A stretch of 64,000 nt of DNA from JAXGZG01 sp050952065 (GCA_050952065.1 JBMNKF010000009.1:1-64000); one strand, 5' to 3'. Shown: positions 28,256 to 38,205, counted from the first letter of the stretch. Program-made: numbers and translations. The notes: generated from the letters alone by a model not told the origin.

Positions 28256-28948
28256 CTATCGCCTGAGCCGAGTATCGAATTTTTGCCTTTTGGGGGGCAC
28301 AAGACCATCCACTGGTGAGGCAGCACGGTGCATCGCCTTTAGGTCACTCTGCACCAAGTTCACGTAACGTCTGGTCATTTCCATGCTCTCGTGGCCCATG
28401 AGCCGTTGTAGCGCGAACGCGTTACCTCCACGCCTGAGAAACATCAGCGCAAACGTATGCCGCAAGTCATAGGGTATGACCTTGGTCCCGAGACGATTGG
28501 AATACTTCTCCATAATGTCTCCCCAAGTATCCTTGGTCAATGGCTTGCCGTAGACGCTGGTAAACACCACGTCAGAGCCCGTCCATTCCGTTGGGCGGAC
28601 TGCAAGGAACTCCTCAAGAGCTCGTATGGTCACGTCCGAAAGAGGTAGTCCCCGGGGCTGACCTGTCTTAGATACCTCAGCCCTCACAGTAAGCGTCCGC
28701 GTTCTGAAATTGAAGTCACCTGGTACAAGCTTGAAGCACTCGCTCGGCCGTATTCCTGTATCGAGAAAGAGGGTGAAGAGCGCGTAGTCCCTAAGCCCCA
28801 CGTAGCTCTTGCGATCCGGCAGTGTTAGGAGCTGGCGCATGACGTCCTCCGGGATATCCACAATCCGGTCCGACTTCTTGCGCATGCGGAAGCCAGCCAC
28901 GGGGTTGCTCGGAACCAATTGCTTTTCCACTGCCCAGATAAAACACGA
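28256..28948 (-). pseudogene. Truncated tyrosine recombinase (integrase catalytic domain)
   Basis: The catalytic domain of a phage-type tyrosine recombinase. TGIRPSECFKL (first Arg), SKTGQPRGLPL (beta-hairpin Lys), YDLRHTFAL (HxxR-type box), LMGHESMEMTRRYVNL (final His and Tyr nucleophile) are all present. The N-terminal core-binding domain is missing: the frame enters directly from the 3' end of tRNA-Pro, whose last 35 nt translate as the first 12 codons. There is no independent start near the junction, so it is judged a fragment left by an integrative element that used the tRNA as its attachment site. Confidence 0.75.
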
Positions 28949-29025
28949 TGGTCGGGGAGACAGGACTTGAACCTGCGGCCTCATGGTCCCAAACCATGCG
29001 CGCTACCAAGCTGCGCCACTCCCCG
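28949..29025 (-). tRNA. tRNA-Pro (TGG)
   Basis: Minus-strand cloverleaf with acceptor CGGGGAG/CTCCCCG, a genome-encoded CCA, T-loop GGTTCAAGTCC and anticodon loop TTTGGGA, giving TGG. A recombinase fragment starts immediately at its 3' end. Confidence 0.95.
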
Positions 29026-29235
29026 ACGCACTCTCTATTATACGGAAACTTATCGCCAAGTCCAATCCTGTCAGGACACATCATGTGGCCGGGAAGTGAC
29101 ATTGTGGTCCTATAGTGGGGGAAAGCGCTATGATGGCAAGGGGTTCAGGCACGAGAGTCCCCGCAGGATCCCGAGTGCTCGACAAGATCGAATAATGGCT
29201 GCTACCTCCGAACCTAAGACAAGAACCTAGTACAA

Positions 29236-29268
29236 GAGCGGAACCGTTAGCGGTTCCGCTCTTTGTTT
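29236..29268. terminator. Strong intrinsic terminator, probably for pckG
   Basis: GAGCGGAACCG (29236-29246), loop TTAG, and CGGTTCCGCTC (29251-29261) form a perfect 11-bp stem. TTTGTTT follows on the plus strand and TTGT on the minus strand. It lies 34 nt past the PEPCK stop, so it most likely ends that minus-strand transcript; it could act in both directions. Confidence 0.8.
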
Positions 29269-29301
29269 AACGTGGAAGGCGTACTGGAAGCCTACGCCTT
29301 A

Positions 29302-31089
29302 TCACTCATCAAGTCTCTTCTTGAGGTTCTCAAACTGCTGCGCCATCCTCTTAGGCAGCCTGTCACCGAACCTCTCGAAGTGGGCCTCAATGCTGGGAAT
29401 CTCAACTTGCTTCCAGGCATCCTTGTCCACAGTCAAGAGTTCACTTAAGTACTCGGCGGGGATATCCAGACCGGACAGATCCAAAGCATCCTCAGTGGGC
29501 AGATAACCTGCAGGAGTCTCTTTAGCCTTGGCTTTCCCGTCTACGCGCTCGCACATCCACTTGAGCACACGGCTGTTGTCACCGAAGCCAGGCCACAGGA
29601 ACTTGCCGTCGGGGCTCTTCCTGAACCAGTTGACGTAGAAGATACGAGGAGCCTTGTTGCCGAGTTTGTCGCCCATCTCGAGCCAGTGAGCGAAGTAATC
29701 GGCCATGTTGTAGCCGCAGAAGGGCTGCATAGCGAAGGGATCTCGTCTTACTTTGCCCACAGCGCCAATGTTGGCTGCGGTAGTCTCGGAGGATGCAGTA
29801 GCTCCTAGGAAAACGCCGTGATCCCAGTCAAACGCTTCTGCAACCAACGGGATGTTCTGGGCGCGACGTCCGCCGAAAATGAAGATGTCGATGGGTACTC
29901 CTTCAGGCTTCTCCCAGTCAGAGCAGATAACCGGGCATTGAGACGCCGGCGCGGTGAATCTGGCATTGGGGTGTGCGGCCGGCTCTTTGCTGTCAGGCGT
30001 CCAGTCCCGACCCCTCCAGTCAATGGCGTGGGCAGGGGCGGGGCCCATTCCTTCCCACCATACGTCGCCATCATCAGTCAAGGCGCAGTTGGTGAAAATC
30101 GTGTTTTCCAGCAGTGTATCCATAGCAGATGGGTTAGTTTTGTAGGATGTCCCTGGTGCTACGCCAAAGAAACCCGCCTCTGGGTTAATGGCGTAGAGCC
30201 TTCCGTCTGGACCGATCTTCATCCAGGCAATATCGTCGCCTATGCATTCGGCTTTCCATCCGGGAATTGTTGGGTGGATCATTGCCAGGTTTGTCTTTCC
30301 GCATGCCGATGGGAACGCGCCCGTAATGTGGTACTGCTTCCCTTCAGGGCTGGTAAGCCTCAGGATCAGCATGTGTTCTGCCATCCAGCCTTCGCGGCGA
30401 GCAATAGTGGACGCGATTCTAAGCGCAAAGCACTTCTTTCCAAGGAGAGCGTTGCCGCCGTACCCAGAACCGAAGGACCAAATAGTGTCTTCCTCGGGGA
30501 AGTGACTGATGTACTTTTTCTCCATGGGAGCGCAAGGCCACGGAACGTCCTCCTGGCCTGGCTCGAGAGGAGCGCCCACGGAGTGCAGGCATTTTACAAA
30601 GTCTCCGTCAGTGCCCAGAGCCCCAAGCACCTTTGTGCCAACGCGAGTCATGATATGCATGTTGCATACTACGTACGGGCTATCGGTTATCTCCACACCG
30701 ATTCTGGAAATGGGTGATGTCAAAGGACCCATAGAGAACGGGATGACATATAACGTGCGTCCACGCATAGCCCCGCGGTAAAGCTCAGTCATTATGCGTT
30801 TAAGTTCATCCGTTTCGATCCAGTTGTTGGTGGGGCCTGCGTCTTCTTGTCTCTTAGTTCCAATGAAGGTCCTGTCTTCGACTCTTGCCACGTCGCTGGG
30901 GTCTGACCGAAATAGGTAACAGTTGGGTCGCTTCTTGAGGGCGATAGCTGCGCCGCTTTTCACCATTTCCGACATGAGTCTATCGTACTCGGCGCGGCTG
31001 CCGTCGCACCAGTACACCGATTCTGGCTGGCACAGTTCGACCACTTCCTGGATCCAGCTGTTTAGTTTCTCGTGGCGCACCGGGTTCAA
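29302..31089 (-). CDS. pckG: Phosphoenolpyruvate carboxykinase (GTP)
   Basis: 595 residues, normal for the GTP-dependent PEPCK class. It interconverts oxaloacetate and PEP with GTP/GDP in the cytoplasm. Visible signatures include the P-loop region ITGAFPSACGKTNLAMI with the mobile-loop cysteine, the metal-binding strand CIGDDIAWM, FGVAPGTSYKTNPSAM, and the guanine-binding FCGYNMADYFAHWL. The ribosome binding site AGGAGGCAACCAC lies upstream of ATG. Suited to gluconeogenesis or to anaplerosis in an amino-acid-using metabolism. Confidence 0.96.
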   Translation of the reverse strand: MNPVRHEKLNSWIQEVVELCQPESVYWCDGSRAEYDRLMSEMVKSGAAIALKKRPNCYLFRSDPSDVARVEDRTFIGTKRQEDAGPTNNWIETDELKRIMTELYRGAMRGRTLYVIPFSMGPLTSPISRIGVEITDSPYVVCNMHIMTRVGTKVLGALGTDGDFVKCLHSVGAPLEPGQEDVPWPCAPMEKKYISHFPEEDTIWSFGSGYGGNALLGKKCFALRIASTIARREGWMAEHMLILRLTSPEGKQYHITGAFPSACGKTNLAMIHPTIPGWKAECIGDDIAWMKIGPDGRLYAINPEAGFFGVAPGTSYKTNPSAMDTLLENTIFTNCALTDDGDVWWEGMGPAPAHAIDWRGRDWTPDSKEPAAHPNARFTAPASQCPVICSDWEKPEGVPIDIFIFGGRRAQNIPLVAEAFDWDHGVFLGATASSETTAANIGAVGKVRRDPFAMQPFCGYNMADYFAHWLEMGDKLGNKAPRIFYVNWFRKSPDGKFLWPGFGDNSRVLKWMCERVDGKAKAKETPAGYLPTEDALDLSGLDIPAEYLSELLTVDKDAWKQVEIPSIEAHFERFGDRLPKRMAQQFENLKKRLDE

Positions 31090-31210
31090 TGTGGTTGCCT
31101 CCTTTTTGTGAAGCGCTTACGTGAGTCGTTGCGTGAAAAACGGCGACTTCACGAATACCCTGATTACTTCAACACGCCTCGCTCAGATCCTTCAAAGGAT
31201 TGCACATATT

Positions 31211-31243
31211 CCATTGGCCCATTCAATATGGTTGGGCCAATGG
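31211..31243. repeat. Inverted repeat between pckG and the holin-like gene
   Basis: CCATTGGCCCA (31211-31221) and TGGGCCAATGG (31233-31243) are perfect 11-nt arms around an 11-nt loop. It lies 122 nt upstream of pckG and 107 nt downstream of the holin-like gene on the minus strand. There is no T run, so it may be an operator or attenuator of pckG rather than a terminator. Nothing coding is recognised in 31090-31349. Confidence 0.6.
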
Positions 31244-31349
31244 CGACCCCGGCGGTTCTCATGAGATTCTTCTACACCAACCACGGCAAATGGGAGGGGC
31301 GATGTGCAAAGACCGCCCCCCGATGCCAGATTACCGTATGTCTGCCGGT

Positions 31350-31688
31350 CTATCTGAGATGCGTTGGAACGAATCCGTCAACTAAGCCGATCACCAACGA
31401 AGCGATGAGCGCGCCAATGAGTGATACTTCAACAGAACTGGGTACGACGTACTGAGATAGGTAGATTATCACTGCTGCTATCACAAAAGACACTGTGCCG
31501 CGCCCTCTGGGAGACATTGTTCGTCCAAAAAACCTCTCAACGACGAAACCCAATAAGGCGATAACGATTGCAGTCTTGACTGCTCCCCAAAAACCGAACA
31601 CTACAAATCCAGGAACAATCCAGCCACAGAGCATGAGAACCAGTGCGGAAACCACGAGCGTTACAATAGCCCTGAACATGGAAGGCAC
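31350..31688 (-). CDS. Small four-helix membrane protein, holin-4-like
   Basis: 112 residues with four hydrophobic segments (about 7-27, 32-50, 64-84, 88-106). The pattern LVVSALVLMLCGWIVPGFVVFGF matches the PF04020-type proteins annotated as phage holin family 4, which are ordinary chromosomal genes in spore formers. No phage genes are nearby, so a lysis role is unlikely. Confidence 0.7.
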   Translation of the reverse strand: MPSMFRAIVTLVVSALVLMLCGWIVPGFVVFGFWGAVKTAIVIALLGFVVERFFGRTMSPRGRGTVSFVIAAVIIYLSQYVVPSSVEVSLIGALIASLVIGLVDGFVPTHLR

Positions 31689-31826
31689 CCCCCAGTTCTA
31701 TATAGTCGGTGATTGATGTCATGATTCCACGAGACACGCCTAGTTTGCGAGGTAAATGGACTCGCTCATAGCATCCACTGGTGTCCAAAAGGGGGGCGGT
31801 AGTCTCTCTCGGACAGTAGAACCCTG

Positions 31827-33266
31827 TTACACCCTAATTTCTTTCCACTTGCCTGTCCTGAAACGCCACCGGAAGAACACAGACCGCACGACGAGGTCGA
31901 TGGCCATGGCGTACCACGCTCCCGGAAGGCCAAGGCCCATGTATACGGCCATTATATACGTGAAGACAACCCTGATGCCCCATGCGCTGGCTCCTGTGAT
32001 GTACATTACCCAGGCCGTGTCCCCGGCGCCTCTCAAGCCACCTGACATCACATGGTTGATCGCCATGAACGGCTGAGCGCCGGCGATAATCCGTAAGACA
32101 GTGGCTCCCATGTGGGCTACTTCAAGGTTATCCGGTATGAACAAGTGGACAACCGAAGGAGCTCCAACAAAAAGGAGGACACCCATACACCCCATAGCTA
32201 TGGCTGCGATCTTCCCGGCCTTGAGTGCCGCTTGCTCGGCCTTTTCTGGATCGCCGAAACCCAGGTACTGTCCCACTAAGGTTGTGGTGGCGGCGCCAAA
32301 ACTGAAGCCAATGGTAAGCGATATGGATTCGATTCGCAGGGATATTTGGTGTGCGGCGTAAGCGTTTGTTCCCAACCCTGAAATCGCCCTCGTGTAAAGA
32401 ATTTGGGCTCCTCTCAGAGCAAGCCTCTCGCCTGAAGCCGGGAGCCCTATTCTCAGCACTGCTCCCAGTGCTTCCTGGTCAGGCTTGAAAGAGCCTTTGA
32501 ACCAGTCCTTGAGTGGGTTAGGGCTTATCGTGGTTAGGACTATTGTGACTATCATGCCGCAAAACCTGGCAAAGGCTGTGGCTAGGCCGGCGCCTTCAGT
32601 GCCCATTTCTGGGAAGCCAAAACGGCCGCCGATGAGTACGTAGTTCCCGCATACGTTGAGGATATTCACTACAGTCCCAACATACAGAGGAAGTCGCGTG
32701 TTACCAGAGCCTCTCAAGGATGCTGCAAAAGTCATGGTGACGAACTCGAACAGGAGAGACATGCCCTTCCACCAAAAGTATCTGACTCCTTGGAACACCA
32801 CGTCTTCTTCGGCCCCCATGAGCCTAAGACTGGTTGCGGCTCCGATAGAGAACACCAAGAACGCTGTGATGCCGATGGTGGCTGCAACTAGGAGCGATTG
32901 CCTGAGCACTTTCTGGGCTTCATCGCGCTGCCCGGCTCCGATTCTTCGGGCTACGACTGAGGTTGTCCCGACTCGTATGGCATCGAAGAACCCGGTAGCT
33001 ATCATGCATATCTGATTCGAGAGCCCAACTGCCGCTACCGAAGCTGCTCCTACGCGTCCGACCATTGCCATGTCAGCCGCGTCTACCACAGATTGAAGTA
33101 ATCTTTCGGCAATGAGTGGGACTGCCAGTACCCAGAGGTTCTGTTCGATGGTGTTTCCAACTAGGTCTAGGCCGTGTCCTCGCCGCTTCTCCGTTTTTGC
33201 CTGTTGGCGCGCTTCATCCTCTATGGGGTCCTGAGCCTGCTCTCCCGCATTGGTAGGATGGGTCAC
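31827..33266 (-). CDS. MATE-family efflux transporter
   Basis: 479 residues and about 12 transmembrane segments after a charged N-terminus. Typical MATE sequences include LWVLAVPLIAERLLQSVVDAADMAMVGRVG at the start of TM1-TM2 and the mirrored second half SGERLALRGAQILYTRAIS. It exports cationic compounds by Na+ or H+ antiport in known family members; the substrate here is unknown. It is divergent from the M14 peptidase. Confidence 0.88.
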   Translation of the reverse strand: MTHPTNAGEQAQDPIEDEARQQAKTEKRRGHGLDLVGNTIEQNLWVLAVPLIAERLLQSVVDAADMAMVGRVGAASVAAVGLSNQICMIATGFFDAIRVGTTSVVARRIGAGQRDEAQKVLRQSLLVAATIGITAFLVFSIGAATSLRLMGAEEDVVFQGVRYFWWKGMSLLFEFVTMTFAASLRGSGNTRLPLYVGTVVNILNVCGNYVLIGGRFGFPEMGTEGAGLATAFARFCGMIVTIVLTTISPNPLKDWFKGSFKPDQEALGAVLRIGLPASGERLALRGAQILYTRAISGLGTNAYAAHQISLRIESISLTIGFSFGAATTTLVGQYLGFGDPEKAEQAALKAGKIAAIAMGCMGVLLFVGAPSVVHLFIPDNLEVAHMGATVLRIIAGAQPFMAINHVMSGGLRGAGDTAWVMYITGASAWGIRVVFTYIMAVYMGLGLPGAWYAMAIDLVVRSVFFRWRFRTGKWKEIRV

Positions 33267-33511
33267 TTTGTCACCTTTCTCGCATGCGTACTAGATTGTT
33301 CGACTGCCAAACTAATTGGATCATACTATAACCAAGTGAGTTTGTGGGAATTATTTAGCCTCCAGTAGGAATTAGAAGTCCTTTGGAGAATTGAATTGCC
33401 AAGGCTCCTTTTGATGTCTTGGGCCCAAGGCCAAACTACTTGAGAGGAGTGAACCTGGTGCAGGAGCCGGCCCTTCACGATCGCTGGAAGGGTCATACCG
33501 GGGAAAGAAGC

Positions 33512-36043
33512 ATGCCCGTGAACTCCAAGATCACCTCACCTGAAAAGTTCTTCGGATTCAGGCTTGGTAGCGACCGAAAGATGGCCCGATGGGACAGGAT
33601 CGTTGAGTATTTCTACCTCTTGGAGAAGGAATCAGACTGCATTAAGGTCGTAGAGATGGGGAAGAGCACTGAAGGGAATCCCTTCATGGCCGTTTTCATC
33701 TCATCGGCCGACAATTTAGCCAATCTGGAACATTACCGCCAGGTGAACGCCAAGATAGCGGATCCCAGAGGAATCCCAGAGCATGAGATCAAGGAGCTAA
33801 TAAAGGAAGGCAAAGCTGTGGTCTGCCAGACCATGAGTCTGCACGCCACCGAGATCGGCGGTACTCAGATGGCCCCGGAACTGGCTTACGATTTGTTGGC
33901 CTGCGAGTCGGACGACAATCTCTGTATACTGAATAACGTGATCTCCATAATAGTCCCGTCTTTCAACCCCGATGGGCAAATCATGGTCACTGATTGGTAC
34001 AACAAGTGTCTGGGCACCGAGTACGAAGGAACAGGGCTTCCCTGGCTGTATCATAAGTACGCCGGCCACGATAACAACCGTGACGCCTTCGCCCAGAACC
34101 TGGTGGAATCCCGGTATGTGGCCAAGTTGCTCTTAACCGACTGGCACCCTCAGGCCTATCAAGACCATCACCACATGGGGTCCTACGGTGCAAGGCTATA
34201 CCTTGCACCCTATTCTGACGGTATCCGTCCGCACGCCGATCCATTGGTATGGAGAGAGGACGAGTGGTTCGGCGCCCATATGGCTTACACTCTCGAGGAG
34301 CATGGGAAGACTGGAATCCTCAACGGTGCTCAGTATCCAGGATGGGGTCACTACGGTTTTCACTGGCTCACCACCCATCACAACATAGCCGGTATGCTCA
34401 CCGAGTCTGCAAGCGCCAAACTGGCCACGCCGCTGTACATCCATCCTCACCAATTGAGAGGCGCAAGCCCCAAGACTATGCCGACCTATGAGGCTCAGAC
34501 CAACTTCCCGCATCCGTGGCCGGGCGGCTGGTGGAGGCTGAGGGACATTGTTGAGCAGCAGAAAATTGCAGCGTGGGCCCTTCTAGATATTTGTGCCAAG
34601 TACAAAGAAAAGGTACTGTGGAACGCTTATCTCAAAGCCAAACGGCAGACTGAGCGCGGAGCCAAAGGAACTCCGGTGGCATACGCTATACGTCCTTGCC
34701 AGCATGACCCGCTGACGGCTCTCAAACTCGTCAACCTGATGCTGCTTCAGGGTCTTGAAGTCAAGGAGGCTAAGGAATCATTCCAGGTAGCCGGACGAGT
34801 CTACCCCAAAGGCACTTACATTGTGTCCCTTGACCAGCCCAAGATGGGCGTGGCCAAAAACCTCTTGGGAAGGACTTTCTATCCAGACAACTACTGGACC
34901 CGCAATCCCGACGGTTCTCCGATCATGTATGACACGGCAACCGACACGATCGGCGAGTTCATGGGAGTTGAGGTTCTACCTATAGAGCAGGCGTTCGAGG
35001 CGGACTTGGAGGTTATTACGTCTGTTCCCATGAGTGTTTGCCAAGTGCAGGAGGATGTTGGGTACTACCTGGATTCCCGCTTCAACGATTCATTTCTGGC
35101 TGTCAACCGTCTGCTCAAGCACGGTGCAAAAGTAAGTAGGGTGGGTGAGCCCGTCGAGGTCACAGGCGAGAAACTGGGCCCGGGGGCTTTCTACATTGAG
35201 AACGGTCCAGGTATTCTGGACGTGGTTGGGGCGATATCCAAGGACCTCGGCGTTCGGTTCATCGCGTCAAGCCAAGCGCCCGTAGAGAAAACCGAGATCA
35301 AGAACCTCAGAGTCGGAATGTATCAGCGGTACTATGGCGGAAACATGGACGAAGGCTGGACGCGACTTCTTTTGGAGAAGTTCGAATTCCCCTACGTCAC
35401 CATAAGAGATGAGGACATCAAGCCAGGCAACCTCAATGAAAGATTCGATGTCTTGATTCTGCCCAGCGATCGCTCCCAGATGATCCTTGGGACTGACGTT
35501 GAGAGCGAATCTCGGGAAAGGGGACGGCCGATGCCTCCTGTGCCGCCCGAATACCGGAGCGGTATCGGCCAAGAAGGGGCTCAAGCCATTAAGGATTTCG
35601 TGAATCGCGGTGGGCGACTCGTGGCTTTGGACGGTGCGTCGGATTTCGCCATCGAGACCTTGGGACTAAAAGTAAAGAATGTCGTAGCCAATACCACCTG
35701 GAAAGACTTCTACTGCCACGGATCAACGTTGCACGCTAATGTCTGTAATCGACATCCTCTTGCCTACGGGATGCCGGAAGAAGCCTTGGTGTTGAACTTC
35801 GATAGCCCAACTTTCCAGATTACCGAGGCGTTCTCGGCAGAGAAGTACGAAATAGTCGCTCAATACCCCCACAAGGATCTGCTGCAAAGCGGGTGGATAA
35901 TTGGAGAGCAGATGATAGCGGGCAAGCCGTGCATGCTGTCAGTGAAGGTGGGTGATGGCCAGGCGGTCTTGATCGGTTTCAGAACACAGTTTAGGTCGCA
36001 AACTCACGGCACGTTCAAGTTCCTGTTCAATTGCCTGTTCTAA
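33512..36043 (+). CDS. Large M14-family zinc carboxypeptidase-like protein (copy 1)
   Basis: About 843 residues. The N-terminal M14 domain shows the zinc pair HATEIGG (HxxE), NPDGQ, GHDNNRD, the third-ligand region DWHPQAYQDHHHMG, and the catalytic-Glu strand MLTESASAKLATP. The C-terminal third resembles a glutamine-amidotransferase-like Rossmann fold (FDVLILPSDR, GAQAIKDFVNRGGRLVALDGA). There is no signal peptide. The frame opens at 33419, but ATG 33512 with GGGAAAG upstream fits the paralogue at 60255. It is followed after 121 nt by an S10 peptidase. It likely trims peptides. Confidence 0.85.
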   Translation: MPVNSKITSPEKFFGFRLGSDRKMARWDRIVEYFYLLEKESDCIKVVEMGKSTEGNPFMAVFISSADNLANLEHYRQVNAKIADPRGIPEHEIKELIKEGKAVVCQTMSLHATEIGGTQMAPELAYDLLACESDDNLCILNNVISIIVPSFNPDGQIMVTDWYNKCLGTEYEGTGLPWLYHKYAGHDNNRDAFAQNLVESRYVAKLLLTDWHPQAYQDHHHMGSYGARLYLAPYSDGIRPHADPLVWREDEWFGAHMAYTLEEHGKTGILNGAQYPGWGHYGFHWLTTHHNIAGMLTESASAKLATPLYIHPHQLRGASPKTMPTYEAQTNFPHPWPGGWWRLRDIVEQQKIAAWALLDICAKYKEKVLWNAYLKAKRQTERGAKGTPVAYAIRPCQHDPLTALKLVNLMLLQGLEVKEAKESFQVAGRVYPKGTYIVSLDQPKMGVAKNLLGRTFYPDNYWTRNPDGSPIMYDTATDTIGEFMGVEVLPIEQAFEADLEVITSVPMSVCQVQEDVGYYLDSRFNDSFLAVNRLLKHGAKVSRVGEPVEVTGEKLGPGAFYIENGPGILDVVGAISKDLGVRFIASSQAPVEKTEIKNLRVGMYQRYYGGNMDEGWTRLLLEKFEFPYVTIRDEDIKPGNLNERFDVLILPSDRSQMILGTDVESESRERGRPMPPVPPEYRSGIGQEGAQAIKDFVNRGGRLVALDGASDFAIETLGLKVKNVVANTTWKDFYCHGSTLHANVCNRHPLAYGMPEEALVLNFDSPTFQITEAFSAEKYEIVAQYPHKDLLQSGWIIGEQMIAGKPCMLSVKVGDGQAVLIGFRTQFRSQTHGTFKFLFNCLF

Positions 36044-36164
36044 TTGGTTCTAGCGGTGTGACATATGGTGTGGTGGAAGACGTGTGAAAACCGGCGAAGA
36101 GTATGCGTTCCACGACGCGTTAAGCGTCGTTGTTGTAACCTTATCGTAAGGGAGGAGCTGTTCG

Positions 36165-37604
36165 ATGCTTAGAACCGATGTATTTACCCCTTCCCGCTTT
36201 ACGGGAAAAGGGAGCATCACCTTGCGTGGTGTTGAGGTTCCGTATCACACAGTCTGCGAGGACAATGTGCTATACGACGACGAGGGAAAACCCATCGCCT
36301 CAATCTTTTCGTATTCTTACTTCCGTTCAGATGTGGAGGACACAAAATCTCGGCCGGTGATGTTTGCATACAACGGAGGCCCGGGCACTTCTTGCATGAT
36401 GGTCCACGTGGGTTTCTTGGGTCCAAAGAGAATCAAGTACGGCGACAATATCGACGACAATGGTATACCTCTTCCGCCCTATGAATCCTGCGACAATCCT
36501 CATTGCCTTTTGGACATAACCGACCTGGTGTTGATTGACCCTGTTGGAACCGGTTTTGGTCGTCTCTTGGACGAGTCAAAGAAAGACATGTTCTACGGAA
36601 TCGAGCCTGATGCCGAAGCCATTCTGACGTTCATCCAGGCCTGGCTTGCGCGCTACAACCGCTGGCATAGCCCCAAGTACATGTTGGGGGAGAGTTACGG
36701 TTGCACCAGGGCGAGCACAGTTGCTGGAAGAGGGTCGTTGGGCGGTTCCGACAGGGCATACAGCGTACCCTTTGACGGTATTATCATGATCGGCAACACT
36801 GTCAGCTTGGGCAAGCACTTCCGAGACCACCCTTCCATATACCCCGCTGTCTTGGCTTTCCCGACTCTGGCGGCAATCAACTGGTATCACAACCGTCCGT
36901 CTGACCAGACCGTAGATGAATTCGTTGCCGAGGCGAAGAAGTTCGCCGACACAGAGTACTTGCTTGCTCTGTATCAGGGGAACAGCCTGCAAGGGGAGGC
37001 TCGCGAACACATCGTCGAGCGGGTCATGTACTACACAGGGGTTTCCAGAGAGTATCTGGAGAAGCGGGCTTTGTTTGTGGACGACGTTGAATTTCGTCGT
37101 GAAGTCCTGCGCAAAAAGGGCCTTTCAGTGGCTCGTTTGGATGGACGGATTACCCGCCCGCTGTACTCACCCTTCATGGATGAGGAGCATTGGGGCGTCC
37201 GCGACGACCCGTCTCAGGGCAAGTATGACCCGTTCTTCCAGTCGGTTCTTTGTGGCGAGGTTTTCCCAATGTTGGGGATCAAGTGGGATCGCGTCTTCGT
37301 GAACTCGGCTCGCCTTTCCATGAACTGGAATAACGATATCAAAGGTCAGAACACATCTCAGAGCCTAAGTACCGCCATGAGGCGAGTCCCTGGCATGCGT
37401 ACGTTCTTTGTGAACGGTTACTACGACATCGCTACGCAGATTGGCATCTTGTACTACACTCTGGATCATTCCGATATGCCCAAAGACCGGACATTCGTCA
37501 AGGGTTACCCGGCGGGTCACATGACATACTTGGGCGAAGACAACATCCAAGCTGTGACCGATGACATATACACATTCATGAAGGGCGGAGACCCGACCAA
37601 GTAG
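36165..37604 (+). CDS. S10-family serine carboxypeptidase
   Basis: 479 residues. NGGPGTSCMM provides the oxyanion region, LGESYG holds the nucleophilic Ser (about residue 170), FVNGYYDIAT the Asp and GYPAGHMTY the His, the complete carboxypeptidase Y-like triad. There is no signal peptide, so it appears intracellular. It sits directly behind the M14 peptidase (ribosome binding site GGGAGGAG) and may form an operon with it for peptide breakdown. A strong terminator follows at 37741. Confidence 0.9.
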   Translation: MLRTDVFTPSRFTGKGSITLRGVEVPYHTVCEDNVLYDDEGKPIASIFSYSYFRSDVEDTKSRPVMFAYNGGPGTSCMMVHVGFLGPKRIKYGDNIDDNGIPLPPYESCDNPHCLLDITDLVLIDPVGTGFGRLLDESKKDMFYGIEPDAEAILTFIQAWLARYNRWHSPKYMLGESYGCTRASTVAGRGSLGGSDRAYSVPFDGIIMIGNTVSLGKHFRDHPSIYPAVLAFPTLAAINWYHNRPSDQTVDEFVAEAKKFADTEYLLALYQGNSLQGEAREHIVERVMYYTGVSREYLEKRALFVDDVEFRREVLRKKGLSVARLDGRITRPLYSPFMDEEHWGVRDDPSQGKYDPFFQSVLCGEVFPMLGIKWDRVFVNSARLSMNWNNDIKGQNTSQSLSTAMRRVPGMRTFFVNGYYDIATQIGILYYTLDHSDMPKDRTFVKGYPAGHMTYLGEDNIQAVTDDIYTFMKGGDPTK

Positions 37605-37740
37605 GTGTAGAGGGCAGGAGACCAGGTGGGCGAATCAAGTAGCCGGCTCGCAGGCCTGCAGGGTAACCTCACACGGTGGGTCCTGGACAACTAGCAAGGC
37701 GAAGTCCGGAGCAGGGTGAAGCGACAGAAAAAACGCGATG

Positions 37741-37774
37741 AACGCGGCGGGCACTAAGGTGCCGGCCGCGTTTT
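37741..37774 (+). terminator. Intrinsic terminator after the S10 peptidase
   Basis: AACGCGGC-G-GGCAC (from 37741) pairs with GTGCC-G-GCCGCGTT over a TAAG loop, 13 pairs and one internal G-G mismatch, and runs into TTTT at 37771-37774. Confidence 0.85.
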
Positions 37775-37856
37775 AACGGACACTATGTCTTAATACCCGG
37801 TACTATCAGGACACTAAAGACGCTATGGTCAAGTCACACAGCCGTCCCAACTTTCC

Positions 37857-37885
37857 TTGACCCATGCTTGCCTTTCTAGTAGAAT
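37857..37885 (+). promoter_or_regulatory. Sigma-A-type promoter of the tRNA cluster
   Basis: TTGACC (37857-37862), a 17-nt spacer and TAGAAT (37880-37885) lie about 49 nt before the first tRNA. This is close to consensus at optimal spacing, fitting a strong stable-RNA promoter. The rest of 37605-37933 shows only the terminator. Confidence 0.75.
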
Positions 37886-37932
37886 GATTCCTGCGGCACG
37901 GGAAACCGGGTCGCATGCTCCTTCTGAAGGAG

Positions 37933-38007
<75 letters not shown>

Positions 38008-38010
38008 TGT

Positions 38011-38086
38011 GCGCCTGTAGCTCAGGGGATAGAGCACCTGCCTTCTAAGCAGGGAGTCGCAGGTTCGATTCCTGCCAGGCGCGCCA
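38011..38086 (+). tRNA. tRNA-Arg (TCT)
   Basis: Acceptor GCGCCTG/CAGGCGC, anticodon loop CTTCTAA (TCT), T-loop GGTTCGATTCC, encoded CCA. Three nt after tRNA-Gly. Confidence 0.96.
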
Positions 38087-38105
38087 ACCAAGATGAAAGA
38101 ATTGC

Positions 38106-38183
38106 GGTGGATGTAGCTCAGATGGCTAGAGCACCAGGTTGTGGCCCTGGGGGTCGCGGGTTCAAGTCCCGTCATTCACCCCA
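38106..38183 (+). tRNA. tRNA-His (GTG)
   Basis: Acceptor GTGGATG/CATTCAC plus the extra 5' G facing C73 that marks tRNA-His. The anticodon arm CAGGTTGTGGCCCTG gives GTG, and CCA is encoded. Confidence 0.95.
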
Positions 38184-38205
38184 ATTTCATGTATAGTAGG
38201 AGCGC

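Noticed and set aside
31072..31455. A 127-codon plus-strand gene upstream of pckG
   Set aside because: No recognisable domain; it covers the ribosome binding site of pckG, the inverted repeat and the end of the holin-like gene.
31350..31688. Prophage, because of the holin-like gene
   Set aside because: No other phage gene lies nearby, and this family is common as a chromosomal membrane protein in Bacillota.
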